Origin: Pseudonocardia oroxyli
Lineage (GTDB): Bacteria > Actinomycetota > Actinomycetes > Mycobacteriales > Pseudonocardiaceae
NCBI RefSeq assembly: GCF_900102195.1
Contig: NZ_FNBE01000001.1
Location: 248,001 to 312,000 of the forward strand
DNA: 64,000 bases
Direction: 5' to 3'
Shown: positions 43,278 through 53,170 of the stretch, in pieces
Layout of the letters: every line of letters starts with the position of its first letter
Numbering within the stretch: position 1 is the stretch's first letter
Made by a program: the position numbers and the translations under genes
Notes under the pieces: model-generated
What the model was told of the DNA's origin: nothing
Seen by the model: only the letters and a program-made list of their open reading frames with translations
The model's database searches: none

Positions 43278-44341
43278 GCTGCTACACCTACCAGCACGGC
43301 CCGCAGCGCCTCGACCAGGACGGCCACCCGCGCGGGTTCCCGGACCGCCACCCGGACGTACTCGGGTCCCAGGCCCGGGAAGGTGTCCCCCCGCCGGACC
43401 GCGATCCCCTTGTCCCGCAACCGCTCCCGGGTGCCGACCGGGACGCGCAGGAGCAGGTAGGGGGCCACCCCGGGCAGCACCTCGACGCCGGGCAGCGCGG
43501 CGAGCGCCGCGGCCTGGTGCGCGCGGTGGGCCGCCAGCGTGCCCGCCATCGCGGCCGCCTCGGCGACGGCGGCGGGCTCGGAGCAGGCGATCACGGCCTC
43601 CAGCGCGAGCGTGCCGACCGGCCACTGTGGTCTGGGCGCGGCGAGCCGGGCGAGCAGGTCGGGGGCGCCGAGGGCGTAGCCCGCGCGCAGCCCCGCGAGC
43701 GCCCAGGTCTTGGTGAGCGACCGGAACACGAGGAAGCCCGGCTCGCCCGCCATCGACCCCGGCTCCCCCGGGACCGCGTCCAGGAACGCCTCGTCGACCA
43801 GGACGGTCCGACCGGGGCGGCCGAGCGCGCGCAGGTTCGCGTGGAGCACCCCGGTGGGGTTCGTCGGGTTCCCGACGACGACGAGGTCGGCCTCCTCCGG
43901 CACGGCCGCCGGGTCCAGCCGGTGGTCACCGGTGGTGAGCACGTGCGCGACCGGTACCCCCGCCGTCCGCAGCGCCGCCTCCGGCTCGGTGAACCCGGGG
44001 TGCACGATCGCCGCGAGCCGCGGGCGCAGCGCCGGCAGCAGCGCGAACCCCTCGGCGCTGCCCGCCAGGACCAGCACCTCGCCGGGGTCGCGGCCGTGCC
44101 GCGCGGCCACGGCCTCGCGGGCGCGGCGGTCGTGGTCGGCGGAGGGGTAGCGGGCGAGGTCGTCGAGCGCGGCGGCCAGCCGGTCCCGCAGCCACCGCGG
44201 CGGGGCCGCGCCCTGGACGTTCACCGCGAAGTCGACCAGCCCCGATGACGCTTCGACGTCACCATGGTGACGGAGCGTGTCGACGGGTGAATCGGACTCC
44301 GTGGGATGAGTCTCCTTCGGTCCATCCGTCACGCCCGTCAT
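43274..44341 (-). CDS. CobC/HisC-like PLP aminotransferase (Rv2231c-like)
   Basis: From ATG 44341 the 355-residue fold-I PLP enzyme has [16 protein letters not shown] near the start, [48 protein letters not shown] (Asn-Pro core), [12 protein letters not shown] and [18 protein letters not shown] (PLP Lys). The sequence resembles threonine-phosphate decarboxylase CobD/CobC, which makes aminopropanol phosphate for cobalamin, or HisC. No other cobalamin genes are present. It overlaps the Nif3 gene by 4 nt and is divergent from ptpA. Confidence 0.83.
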   Translation of the reverse strand: MTGVTDGPKETHPTESDSPVDTLRHHGDVEASSGLVDFAVNVQGAAPPRWLRDRLAAALDDLARYPSADHDRRAREAVAARHGRDPGEVLVLAGSAEGFALLPALRPRLAAIVHPGFTEPEAALRTAGVPVAHVLTTGDHRLDPAAVPEEADLVVVGNPTNPTGVLHANLRALGRPGRTVLVDEAFLDAVPGEPGSMAGEPGFLVFRSLTKTWALAGLRAGYALGAPDLLARLAAPRPQWPVGTLALEAVIACSEPAAVAEAAAMAGTLAAHRAHQAAALAALPGVEVLPGVAPYLLLRVPVGTRERLRDKGIAVRRGDTFPGLGPEYVRVAVREPARVAVLVEALRAVLVGVAA

Positions 44342-44365
44342 ACCCCGGCACCTTACGGTTGCGGG

Positions 44366-44820
<455 letters not shown>

Positions 44821-44824
<4 letters not shown>

Positions 44825-45609
44825 GCCCGCTCGGGTTCGACCCCGCGGCGGCGCCGCGCGGGGTGAGCCGGGCGGTGCTGCCCGACGGGCGCCCCGTCGT
44901 CGTGAAGCGGGACGTCGGCGCCGCGGCGGAGGCGGCGGGCCTGCGGTGGCTGCGGGTCCCCGGCGGGCCCGCGGTGCCCGAGGTGCTCGCCGCGGAGGCG
45001 GACTGGCTGGTCGAGGCCGAGGTCCCCGCGGGCACCCCGACGCGGGCGGCGGCCGAGGGGTTCGGACGTCGGCTGGCCGCCCTGCACGCCGCGGGCGCCC
45101 CGGCGTGCGGGTCGCCGCCGCCGGGTGGCCCCGTGGACGCCCGGATCGGCGGCACCGCGATGCGCAACGAGCCCGGTCCGACCTGGCCCGCCTGGTTCGT
45201 CGAGCACCGGATCCGCCCGTACCTGCACGCCGTGCCCGACCCGGGACCCGTCGAGGAGGTGTGCACCCGGATCGAGGAGCTCGCAGGCCCGCCCGAACCC
45301 CCGGCCCGGCTGCACGGCGACCTCTGGTCGGGCAACGTCCTGTGGTCCCCGTCGGGGGTGTGGCTCATCGACCCGGCGGCGCACGGCGGGCACCGCGAGA
45401 CCGACCTGGCGATGCTCGCCCTGTTCGGCCTGCCGCACCTGGACACCGTGCTCGCCGCCTACGACGAGGTGGCACCGCTCGCCGACGGCCGGGCCGCCCG
45501 CGTCCCGCTGCACCAGCTCTTCCCGCTCCTGGTCCACGCCGTGCTCTTCGGCGGCGGCTACGCCCACCAGGCCGTCGAGGCCGCCCGGCAGGCCCTGCGC
45601 GCCCGCTGA
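44821..45609 (+). CDS. Fructosamine kinase family protein
   Basis: The 262-residue kinase-fold protein has LPDGRPVVVKRDVG (ATP Lys), AGLRWLRVPGGPAVPEV, LHGDLWSGNVLWSPSG (catalytic loop, H-G-D-L-W) and LIDPAAHGGHRETDLAML (metal Asp). This is the fructosamine-3-kinase family, which phosphorylates sugar adducts on amines so that they fall off. Its coupling to a protein tyrosine phosphatase gene mirrors pairings seen elsewhere: LMW-PTPs can dephosphorylate free sugar phosphate adducts. Confidence 0.87.
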
Positions 45610-45632
45610 GGCCCTGCTCAGGGCTCGTGAGC

Positions 45633-45660
45633 GGCGATCGTCGCCAGGGCGACCATCGCC
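45633..45660. terminator. Bidirectional hairpin between convergent genes
   Basis: GGCGATCGTCGCC (45633-45645) and GGCGACCATCGCC (45648-45660) pair over 12 of 13 positions with a 2-nt spacer, between the kinase stop and the acyltransferase stop. Confidence 0.55.
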
Positions 45661-45673
45661 GCGCACGGGTCTC

Positions 45674-47098
45674 TCAGGCGGCGGGGGCCTCCTTGAGCTC
45701 GGCGAGCGAGTCGTTCACGGCCTCGGCCAGCACGTCGACGTCCGGCAGGGCGTCCCGGTCCGCGTCGAGGCCATAGCAGACGGTGCCGTCGTAGCTGGTC
45801 ACGCCGATCGCGACGGCCTGGCCGTGGGCCAGCGGGACCACCGGGTACATGTCCCGCATCCGCGCCCCCATCGCATAGAGCGGGCGCGGCGGGCCGGGCA
45901 CGTGCGTGACGACGACGTTGAACAGCCTCGACGACAGCCTCGACGACAGCCGGGCCCCCATCTCGTGCATGACGGGGGTGGCCAGGGACGCCAGGCCGAC
46001 CACCGCGGTCGTGCCCGCCGAGCGGCCGAACCGCTTGCGCGCCTCCATCTGCCGCGCGATCGACTGCAGCCTGCGCACCGGGTCCGGGTCCCCCACCGGC
46101 AGCTCGACGAACACCGCGGAGATCCGGTTGCCGCCGTCGGACCCGGGGCCGCGGCCGCGCACGCTGACCGGCACCATCGCCCGCACCACGGAGTCCGGGA
46201 AGATCGGCTCGCCGCGGGCGATCAGCCAGCGCCGCAACGCACCCGCCACCACGGCGAGCACCACGTCGTTCACCGTGCCGCCGCCCGCCCCGTGCCTGCG
46301 CCGGATCATCCGGTGCTCGAACAGCGAGGTCCGCGCCATGCCGAACCGGCGCTGGGTGCCGATCGGGGCGTTGAGCGCCCAGACCGAGCGGCCGTGGTTG
46401 GCGGTGCGCACCGCGTCCGCGACGCCGCCCAGGGTCCGGCGCACCGCGGAGGCGACCTCCCGGACGTCTCGCGCGGAGCGGGTCAGCGCGTCGACCGCGG
46501 ACCGCGGCCGCAGCATGTTCTCCAGCACGGCCTGGGTGGCCAGCTCCAGCCCGGACGGCGACGGCCGCGGCGACCACCCGGGCTCCCCACCCGCCTCCGC
46601 GGGCCGCGGCCGCGCCGTGGTGTCGAGCAGCAGGCCGCCGACGGCCATCGAGCCGATGCCGTCGACCATCGCGTGGTGGATCTTGGTCAGGATGGCGACC
46701 CGGTACTCCTCGAAGCCCTCGATCACGTAGATCTCCCACAGCGGGCGGGACCGGTCGAGCTGGCGGGACAGCAGCCGCCCCACCAGCTCGCGCAGGTCTT
46801 CGTCCGTGCCCGGCGCGGGCAGCGCCGAGCGCCGCACGTGGAAGCTCAGGTCGAAGTCCGGGTCGTCCACCCACACCGGCAGGCCGAGCCGCCCCGGCAC
46901 CTCCCGGACCTTCTGGCGGTACCGGGGCACGAGGTCGAGCCGGGAGTCGATCAGGTCGACGAACGCGTCGACGTCGAAGAAGCCGTCCTCCGGTTCGAAG
47001 GTCATGACCGCGCCCAGGGTCATGGCGGTCGTGCGTTCCTCCATGAAGAGGAACGACGCGTCGAGCGGGCTCAGACGGTCGGGCCTGCGGTCGGGCAC
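45674..47098 (-). CDS. Wax-ester synthase/diacylglycerol acyltransferase (second copy)
   Basis: This 474-residue WS/DGAT starts RLSPLDASFLFMEERTTAMT and has LTKIHHAMVDGIGSMAVG (HH-x3-DG), GTVNDVVLAVVAGALRRWL, GNRISAVFVELPVG and NVVVTHVPGPPRPLYAMG. It is more canonical than the copy at 27662. It follows the 10-methyl fatty acid genes by 25 nt on the same strand, so it may put methyl-branched acyl chains into storage lipid. A 12-nt duplication gives SSRLSSRL near position 390. Confidence 0.9.
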   Translation of the reverse strand: MPDRRPDRLSPLDASFLFMEERTTAMTLGAVMTFEPEDGFFDVDAFVDLIDSRLDLVPRYRQKVREVPGRLGLPVWVDDPDFDLSFHVRRSALPAPGTDEDLRELVGRLLSRQLDRSRPLWEIYVIEGFEEYRVAILTKIHHAMVDGIGSMAVGGLLLDTTARPRPAEAGGEPGWSPRPSPSGLELATQAVLENMLRPRSAVDALTRSARDVREVASAVRRTLGGVADAVRTANHGRSVWALNAPIGTQRRFGMARTSLFEHRMIRRRHGAGGGTVNDVVLAVVAGALRRWLIARGEPIFPDSVVRAMVPVSVRGRGPGSDGGNRISAVFVELPVGDPDPVRRLQSIARQMEARKRFGRSAGTTAVVGLASLATPVMHEMGARLSSRLSSRLFNVVVTHVPGPPRPLYAMGARMRDMYPVVPLAHGQAVAIGVTSYDGTVCYGLDADRDALPDVDVLAEAVNDSLAELKEAPAA

Positions 47099-47123
47099 AG
47101 CGCCTTCTCTACCAGAGCCGCGG

Positions 47124-48371
47124 CTACCAGACCCCTTCGGCGCGCCACCCGCGCAGCGGCATGCCGGAGCGGCCGTGGTCGCCGAGCCTCACCCCGAGCA
47201 TCTGGTGGAGCTGGATGTTGTCCAGGTCGAAACCCAGCCGGCACGCCGCCATGTACAGCCGCCACACCCGGGCGCGTCCGATGCCCACCTCGGCCACCGC
47301 CTCGTCCCAGTGCTCCTCGAGGTTGGCGCCCCAGTCCCGCAGCGTCATCGCGTAGTGCTCGCGCAGGTTCTCCTCGTGCCGGATCTCGAAGCCCGCGTCG
47401 TTCATCTCGGTCATCAGCAGGCCCGGCGACTCGAGCTGCCCGTCCGGGAAGACGTACCGGTCGATGAACGGGTCGACGCGGCGCAGGTGGCTGACGGTCC
47501 GCGGCTGGGTGATGCAGTGGTTGAGCAGCCTGCCCTCGGGCCGCAGCTTGCCGTACAGGAACCCGAAGTAGGACGACAGCTGCCGCTTGCCGATGTGCTC
47601 GGTGAGCCCGATGGAGCTGACGGCGTCGAAGCCGGACTCCGCGACGTCCCGGTAGTCGGAGTGCCGGACCTCGGCGAACTCCTCCAGCCCCTCGCGCCGG
47701 ATCGCCTCCTGCGCCCACTCGGCCTGGTTGCGCGACAGCGTGACGCCCAGCGCCTTCACCCCCATCCGGGCGGCGTGGCGGACCATGCCGCCCCACCCGC
47801 ACCCGACGTCCAGCAGGCGCATCCCCGGCTCCAGCGCGAGCTTGCGCGCGACCAGGTCGTACTTGGTCTCCTGCGCCTCCTCGAGCGTGGCACCCGGGTG
47901 CGGGTACGCCGCGCAGGTGTAGGTCATCGACGGCCCGAGCACCCACTCGTAGAAGGTGTTGGACACGTCGTAGTGGTGCGAGATGGCCTGGCTGTCCCGG
48001 AACTTCGAGTGCAGCCGCCCGCGCGGGCGCGCCTCCAGCTCCGGCGGGGCGGGCCGGTACTTCAGCCAGATCGGGCCCACGGTCCGCAGCAGCCTGCCGA
48101 AGTCCAGCGTCGACACCCCGTGCAGCGTGATGTCCGACAAGGACGACAGCGCCGTGTAGAGGTCTCCCTCCACATCGATCTCACCCGTCACATAGGCGCG
48201 CGCCAGGCCCAGCGTGCCGGGCGCCGAGGCGAGCCGGGCCAGCGCCCGCGGGGACTCGATGCGCAGCGCGATCTCGGCGTCGTCCGGACCGGACTTGCTG
48301 CCGTCGTAGGCGACCAGCCGGATCGGCGCGTCCCGCCCGATGACGTGTCCGAAGACCTCAGCGACCCTCAT
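47124..48371 (-). CDS. tmsB: Cyclopropane-fatty-acid-synthase-type methyltransferase (10-methylene fatty acid synthase)
   Basis: This 415-residue SAM enzyme has RDSQAISHHYDVSNTFYEWVLG, MTYTCAAYPHPGATLEEAQ, RLLDVGCGWGGMVRHAA (SAM loop) and SSIGLTEHIGKRQLSSYF, as in CFA synthases. Together with the adjacent FAD oxidoreductase it matches the UfaA1/Rv0447c-Rv0449c pair (bfaB/bfaA, tmsB/tmsA). That pair methylenates oleoyl phospholipid at C10 and reduces it to 10-methylstearate (tuberculostearate). ATGA overlap couples it to the oxidoreductase. Confidence 0.83.
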   Translation of the reverse strand: MRVAEVFGHVIGRDAPIRLVAYDGSKSGPDDAEIALRIESPRALARLASAPGTLGLARAYVTGEIDVEGDLYTALSSLSDITLHGVSTLDFGRLLRTVGPIWLKYRPAPPELEARPRGRLHSKFRDSQAISHHYDVSNTFYEWVLGPSMTYTCAAYPHPGATLEEAQETKYDLVARKLALEPGMRLLDVGCGWGGMVRHAARMGVKALGVTLSRNQAEWAQEAIRREGLEEFAEVRHSDYRDVAESGFDAVSSIGLTEHIGKRQLSSYFGFLYGKLRPEGRLLNHCITQPRTVSHLRRVDPFIDRYVFPDGQLESPGLLMTEMNDAGFEIRHEENLREHYAMTLRDWGANLEEHWDEAVAEVGIGRARVWRLYMAACRLGFDLDNIQLHQMLGVRLGDHGRSGMPLRGWRAEGVW

Positions 48372-49756
48372 GCTCCCCCTCCGACCTTCCTGAACAGGTC
48401 CGGTACCCGCCCCTGCGGGTCGTACCGCTCCTTCACGGCGCGGTACGCCGCACCGTTGTACCGCTCCCAGAACTCCGCCTCGCCGTAGTGGACGGTGGAG
48501 TAGAGGCTCTTGTGGCCGTCCAGCCGGGCGACCAGGTCCTCGACGAACCGGTTGTGCTGCCACTTGTCCCCGGTGACGGGGACGGACGACCAGAACCCGA
48601 CGTTGACGTACGGGGTGTGCGGCTTCATCGGGTAGAGCGGCCAGGTCCGGTCGCCGCGCAGCTGCAGCGGGCAGAGCCAGACCGGCGCGATGCCGACGTG
48701 GGCGTGGAACTCGGCCAGGAACTCCGGCAGCCGCGGGGTGGGGATCTCGACGTCCTGGATCACCATCTCCTCCTCGGGGTGCCCGAGGCGGCGGCGCACG
48801 GCGTTCGACGCCTGGTAGCGCTGGTCGAGCGCGACCAGCCTGCGGTAGACGTCCGACCGGCGGTAGCGCCGGGGCCAGAGCCTGCGGACCGCCGGGTTCT
48901 GCACCCCGAAGGCGCGCGAGCACCAGAACCAGTCGGTGTCCCAGCGCCACAGGTAGTCGTGGGTGGTGAGGTGGTCGACCGGGCGGGTCTGCAGCGAGCG
49001 GTAGAACACCTCCATGCCCGTGTAGTCGCTGACCCGGGCGCCGGGCGTCGGCTCGTCGACGAACTCGCCGACCGTGACGTAGTGCTCGGTCGGGGAGAAG
49101 ACGGTGCCGTCGAGGAAGTCGATGTCCGTGCCCGCCAGCTCGCCCAGCGCGGCGGTGGCCTCCTCCGCGGTGCCGAAGCGGTGGTGGCGCAGCCGCACGT
49201 ACCGGGAGACCGGCTGCAGCTCGATCCGGATCCGCAGCGCGTAGCCGAGGGTGCCGTAGGAGTTGGCGAAGGCGGCGTAGAGGTCCGCGTGCGCGCCGGT
49301 GGGGGCCGCGGTGACCAGCTCGCCGGAGGGGACCAGCACGTCCATCTCGAGCACGGACTCGTGCGGCAGGCCGTGCCGGAAGCTGGTCGACTCGATGCCC
49401 AGGCCGGTGACCGCGCCGCCGAGGGTGATCGTCTTGAGCTGCGGGACGACCAGCGGCATGAGCCCGTGCGGCAGGGTCGCGGCGACGAGGCCCTCGTAGG
49501 TGCACATCCCCTGCACGTCCGCGGTGCGGGCCGCCACGTCGACCTCGATCACCCCGGTCAGTCCGGAGGTGTCCAGGTGGACGGTGTCCCCCGCGGTGCC
49601 GGCCCCGAAGCGGAAGAGGTTCGACGTGCGTTTGCCGAGCCGCACCGGGGTGCCGGGAGGGACCGCCCGGTAGGCCCGCACCAGGCCGGCCACGACGGCG
49701 TCGTGCTCCCGCCGTGCGGCGGACAGGGGCCCCCGGGTGTCCACGGTGCTGCTCAC
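48368..49756 (-). CDS. tmsA: FAD-linked reductase for 10-methyl fatty acids (Rv0449c-like)
   Basis: This 462-residue VAO-type flavoprotein has KRTSNLFRFG, GVIEVDVAARTADVQGMCTY, LPHGLMPLVVPQLKTITLGG and GLGIESTSFRHGLPHESVLE, the PCMH-type FAD domain as in DHCR24-like reductases. The C-terminal part has MKPHTPYVNVGFWSS and GHKSLYSTVHYGEAEFW. DHCR24-type enzymes reduce C=C bonds; here the likely substrate is the 10-methylene chain made by the coupled methyltransferase. GTG 49756 is preceded by no other gene within 80 nt, so it heads the operon. Confidence 0.83.
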   Translation of the reverse strand: MSSTVDTRGPLSAARREHDAVVAGLVRAYRAVPPGTPVRLGKRTSNLFRFGAGTAGDTVHLDTSGLTGVIEVDVAARTADVQGMCTYEGLVAATLPHGLMPLVVPQLKTITLGGAVTGLGIESTSFRHGLPHESVLEMDVLVPSGELVTAAPTGAHADLYAAFANSYGTLGYALRIRIELQPVSRYVRLRHHRFGTAEEATAALGELAGTDIDFLDGTVFSPTEHYVTVGEFVDEPTPGARVSDYTGMEVFYRSLQTRPVDHLTTHDYLWRWDTDWFWCSRAFGVQNPAVRRLWPRRYRRSDVYRRLVALDQRYQASNAVRRRLGHPEEEMVIQDVEIPTPRLPEFLAEFHAHVGIAPVWLCPLQLRGDRTWPLYPMKPHTPYVNVGFWSSVPVTGDKWQHNRFVEDLVARLDGHKSLYSTVHYGEAEFWERYNGAAYRAVKERYDPQGRVPDLFRKVGGGA

Positions 49757-49839
49757 GCCGCAACGCTAACTCCGCGAAGCCCCGTTCGTCAGGATGTGAG
49801 CGATGGTCGAATGTCACTCACCTGCGCAGCGAAACCCGA

Positions 49840-50826
49840 CTAACCACGCCTACGGGACGCGACGAGCTTGGGGATCGCCGGGATCCCGACGAGCGGCTGG
49901 TAGGCCTCGGCCGCCGCGGTGAGGCCCCGGTACTCCTCGTCGGACAGGCGCAGGTCCGCCGCGGCCACATTGCTCTCCAGCTGGGCCACACTGGACGCCC
50001 CCGGGATCGCGACGACGTGGGGCTGGTGCACCACCCACGCCAGCGCGACCTGAGCGGGGGTCGCGTCGTGGCCGGACGCGACGTCTCGCAGGGTGTCCAG
50101 CAGCGGCTTCGCGGCGTCCAGGTTCTCGGGCAGGAACATCGCGTTGGCGGCACGCACCCCGTTGGCCGGGCGGTGGTCGGCGTCGTAGCGGCCGGAGAGC
50201 AGCCCCTGCGCCAGCGGGCTGTACGCGATCACGACGTGCCCGGTGCGCTGCGCCCAGGGCAGCATCTCGGCCAGCGGGCCGCGGTGCACCAGGTTGAGCT
50301 GCACCTGGTTGGACAGCACCGGCGCGCCGAAGCGCACCTCCGCCGACCGCCAGCGCTTCAGCGGGTAGTTCGACACCCCGACCTGGTCGACGACGCCGAC
50401 GTCCCGCAGCGCCCGCATGCCGCGCATGGTCGTGGCGTCGGAGACGACCGGGTTGGGCTGGTGCACCTGGTAGAGGTCGAGCGTGCGCACCCCGAGCCGC
50501 TGCGCGCTGGCCACCCCCCGCTGCTGCACGACCGCGGCGGTGGGCAGCACGGGGAAGATCTTCGTGGCGACCACGACGTCCTCGGTGCCGCCGGAGTCCG
50601 CCAGCGCCCGGCCCAGGATCCGCTCCGAGCGCCCGAACCCGTAGACCTCCGCGGTGTCGAACACCGTGACCCCGAGCTCGCGGGCGCGGGTGACGATCCG
50701 CCGGGCCTCCGCGGCGAAGTCCTCGCCGTAGCCCCACTCCCGCGACCCGAACTGCCAGGTGCCCAGCCCGATCACCGAGTAGGGCTTGACCGTGTCGATC
50801 CCCTCGACGTGACGCATGCCGCTCAT
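49840..50826 (-). CDS. Aldo/keto reductase
   Basis: This 328-residue AKR has VIGLGTWQFGSREWGYG, TVFDTAEVYGFGRSERILG (catalytic Asp and Tyr), VVVATKIFP (Lys), LDLYQVHQPNP (His), VGVSNYPLKRW and VAIPGASSVAQLESN (NADP binding). It reduces aldehydes or ketones with NADPH. ATG 50826 or the ATG three codons later may be the start. It stands 83 nt upstream of the tms operon and 34 nt downstream of the hydrolase gene on the same strand. Confidence 0.9.
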   Translation of the reverse strand: MSGMRHVEGIDTVKPYSVIGLGTWQFGSREWGYGEDFAAEARRIVTRARELGVTVFDTAEVYGFGRSERILGRALADSGGTEDVVVATKIFPVLPTAAVVQQRGVASAQRLGVRTLDLYQVHQPNPVVSDATTMRGMRALRDVGVVDQVGVSNYPLKRWRSAEVRFGAPVLSNQVQLNLVHRGPLAEMLPWAQRTGHVVIAYSPLAQGLLSGRYDADHRPANGVRAANAMFLPENLDAAKPLLDTLRDVASGHDATPAQVALAWVVHQPHVVAIPGASSVAQLESNVAAADLRLSDEEYRGLTAAAEAYQPLVGIPAIPKLVASRRRG

Positions 50827-50860
50827 TGTGGCCCGTCCGCGTCGGGTCCCGCCCGGGACG

Positions 50861-51901
50861 TCAGGTCCGGCCCAGGAAGTCGTCGAGGATCGGCCAGGTG
50901 GTGGTGCGGGCCCGCCGTCCGGTCAGGACGCCGAGGTGCCCGCCCGGCGCGCTCTCGAACCGGACCTGCGGGGCTCCGGTGAGCAGCGGGACCACCCCGC
51001 GGACCGCGCCGAGCGGGGCGATGACGTCGTCCAGGCCCGCCACGACCAGGACGGGCACCCGGACGTCCGCCAGGTCCACCGTGCGCCCGCCGATCTCCAG
51101 CCTGCCGGTGGCCAGGTCGTTGGCGCGCAGCAGCAGGTGGAAGAGCTGCCCGAAGGCGCGCCCGGGATAGCCGTGCATGTGGTTCATCAGGTAGTCGACG
51201 GCCTCCATGTGCGCGAGGGTGTCCTTGTCCCCCAGCCTGCTCAGCACCGCCAGCGGCTTCGTGACCAGCCGGTCCACCGCCGTCAGGTGGAAGACGCCGC
51301 TGACCACCGGGGCGGGGAGGCTGCCCACCGCGCGGTAGATCGCCGAGACCGCCCGCCCGCCCGCGAGCTGCGCCACCGGCCGCAGCGGCGCCACCAGCGG
51401 CACCGCCGCGATGTCGACCGGACTGGCGATGGCGGTGACCGAGCGCACCGGCAGCGGCTCCCCGAGCCGCTCGGCCGCGGCGAGCGCGAGCAGGCAGAAC
51501 AGCCCGCCCAGCGACCATCCGACCAGGTGCACCGGCTCGCCGATCCGCCGGGTCACCTGCGGGACCACCTCGTCCACCCAGTGCTCCACGCCGAGGGCGC
51601 GGTGACCGAAGGACAGGGGCCCGTAGTCGACGAGGTACACCGGGCGGCCCCGGTCGAGGAGGTGCTCGACGAGCGAGCCGCCGCGGCGCAGGTCGTAGGC
51701 GAAGTCCGGGGCGCCCAGCGGCGGGACCAGCAGCACCGGCGGGCCGGACTGCGGCGCCGTCGGGTCGTAGCGGTGCAGGACCCAGCCCCGTGCGGACCCC
51801 GTGTGCTCGGTCTCCGCCGCGACCTCGCGCCGGTGACACCGCCGCAGGTCGGCCACCCCACCTGCGACGACCTTGTCCCAGATGTTCGCCCCGACGCCCA
51901 T
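50861..51901 (-). CDS. Alpha/beta hydrolase related to PhaC-type synthases
   Basis: From ATG 51901 the protein is 346 residues. PVLLVPPLGAPDFAYDLRRG, YLVDYGPLSFGHRALGVEHW and HLVGWSLGGLFCLLALAAA follow the polyhydroxyalkanoate synthase/hydrolase pattern. The elbow is G-W-S-L-G with Ser, where true PHA synthases have Cys, so a lipase/esterase role is more likely. VLVVAGLDDVIAPLGAV (Asp) and APGGHLGVLTG (His) complete the triad. It is divergent from an acyl-CoA dehydrogenase across a shared 12-bp palindrome. Confidence 0.82.
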   Translation of the reverse strand: MGVGANIWDKVVAGGVADLRRCHRREVAAETEHTGSARGWVLHRYDPTAPQSGPPVLLVPPLGAPDFAYDLRRGGSLVEHLLDRGRPVYLVDYGPLSFGHRALGVEHWVDEVVPQVTRRIGEPVHLVGWSLGGLFCLLALAAAERLGEPLPVRSVTAIASPVDIAAVPLVAPLRPVAQLAGGRAVSAIYRAVGSLPAPVVSGVFHLTAVDRLVTKPLAVLSRLGDKDTLAHMEAVDYLMNHMHGYPGRAFGQLFHLLLRANDLATGRLEIGGRTVDLADVRVPVLVVAGLDDVIAPLGAVRGVVPLLTGAPQVRFESAPGGHLGVLTGRRARTTTWPILDDFLGRT

Positions 51902-51937
51902 CGGCGGAGCGTACGGGCCGGCGACGGCCCGCGTGGT

Positions 51938-51949
51938 TACCCGCGGGTA
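51938..51949. promoter_or_regulatory. Perfect palindrome TACCCGCGGGTA
   Basis: Lies 16 nt before the acyl-CoA dehydrogenase ATG and 36 nt from the divergent hydrolase ATG. GTTACCC...GGGTATGG overlaps the probable -10 region of the dehydrogenase, suggesting repression. It is nearly the same as the element at 629-640. Confidence 0.5.
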
Positions 51950-51965
51950 TGGGAGGCTGCGTGTC

Positions 51966-53108
51966 ATGCAGCGCGACATCTTCGACGCCGAACACGACGC
52001 GTTCCGGGACCTCGTCCGGACCTTCCTCGCCAAGGAGGTCCTCCCCCACCACGCCGAGTGGGAGAAGCAGGGCCAGGTCGACCGCGAGGTCTGGCGGACC
52101 GCGGGCCGGGCGGGCCTGCTGGGCACCGACGTGCCCGAGCAGTTCGGCGGCGGGGGCACGCCGGACTTCCGGTACAACGCCGTCGCGCTCGAGGAGATCA
52201 CCGCGGCCGGTGCGAGCGGGCTCGGCTTCCCGCTGCACAACGACGTCGTCGCGCCCTACCTGCTGCGCCTGTGCACGGACGAGCAGAAGCAGCGCTGGCT
52301 CCCCGGGTTCTGCTCCGGCGACCTCATCACCGCGATCGCGATGACGGAGCCGGGCACGGGCTCTGACCTGCAGGGCATCGCGACCCACGCGCGCCGGGAC
52401 GGCGACGACTGGATCCTCAACGGCACCAAGACGTTCATCACCAACGGGATCCTCGCCGACCTCGTCATCGTCGTCGCGAAGACCGACCCGGACGCGGGCG
52501 CGCGCGGCTTCTCCCTGCTCGTGGTGGAGCGCGGCATGCCCGGCTTCGAGCGCGGCCGCAGGCTGGAGAAGGTCGGGATGAAGGCCCAGGACACCGCCGA
52601 GCTCTCGTTCACCGACGTGCGGGTGCCCGCGGCCAACGTCCTCGGCGAGGTGGGCCAGGGCTTCATCCACCTGATGCAGAACCTGGCCCAGGAGCGGCTG
52701 TCCATCGCGCTCGGCGCCACCGCGGGCGCGGCGGCCGCCCTGGCGATGACGCTGGAGTACACGAAGGAGCGCAAGGCCTTCGGCAAGCCCGTCGCGCACT
52801 TCCAGAACACCCGGTTCGAGCTGGCCGAGATGGACACCGAGGTGGACGTGACACGCGCGTACGTCGACCGCTGCCTGGCCCGGCACGTCGAGTCCGAGCT
52901 GCCGGTCGCGGACGCGGCGAAGGCCAAGTGGTGGGCCACTGACGTGCAGCGACGGGTCGTGGACCGCTGCGTACAGCTGCACGGCGGGTACGGCTACATG
53001 CTCGAGTACCCGATCGCCAAGGCCTTCGTGGACTCCCGGGTGCAGTCGATCTACGGCGGCACCAACGAGATCATGAAGGAGATCATCGGCCGGACCCTCA
53101 TCGGCTGA
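51966..53108 (+). CDS. Acyl-CoA dehydrogenase
   Basis: From ATG 51966 the protein is 380 residues. AIAMTEPGTGSDLQGIATHA (FAD-binding), WILNGTKTFITNGILADL, ERKAFGKPVAHFQNTRFEL, QLHGGYGYMLEYPIAKAFVD and QSIYGGTNEIMKEIIGRTL (catalytic-region Glu) are textbook for short/medium/long-chain enzymes. It oxidises acyl-CoA at alpha-beta with FAD, passing electrons to ETF. Chain length cannot be told. It is probably controlled with the divergent hydrolase gene. Confidence 0.93.
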   Translation: MQRDIFDAEHDAFRDLVRTFLAKEVLPHHAEWEKQGQVDREVWRTAGRAGLLGTDVPEQFGGGGTPDFRYNAVALEEITAAGASGLGFPLHNDVVAPYLLRLCTDEQKQRWLPGFCSGDLITAIAMTEPGTGSDLQGIATHARRDGDDWILNGTKTFITNGILADLVIVVAKTDPDAGARGFSLLVVERGMPGFERGRRLEKVGMKAQDTAELSFTDVRVPAANVLGEVGQGFIHLMQNLAQERLSIALGATAGAAAALAMTLEYTKERKAFGKPVAHFQNTRFELAEMDTEVDVTRAYVDRCLARHVESELPVADAAKAKWWATDVQRRVVDRCVQLHGGYGYMLEYPIAKAFVDSRVQSIYGGTNEIMKEIIGRTLIG

Positions 53109-53170
53109 CCGAGCGCCCGGAACGGGGCCCGCCCACGACCGGCCCGAGATGAACAGGTAGAAAACCCGTC

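Noticed and set aside
49840..50826. Aldo/keto reductase as part of the 10-methyl fatty acid operon
   Set aside because: There is an 83-nt gap before tmsA and no known role in that pathway; co-transcription is possible but unsupported.
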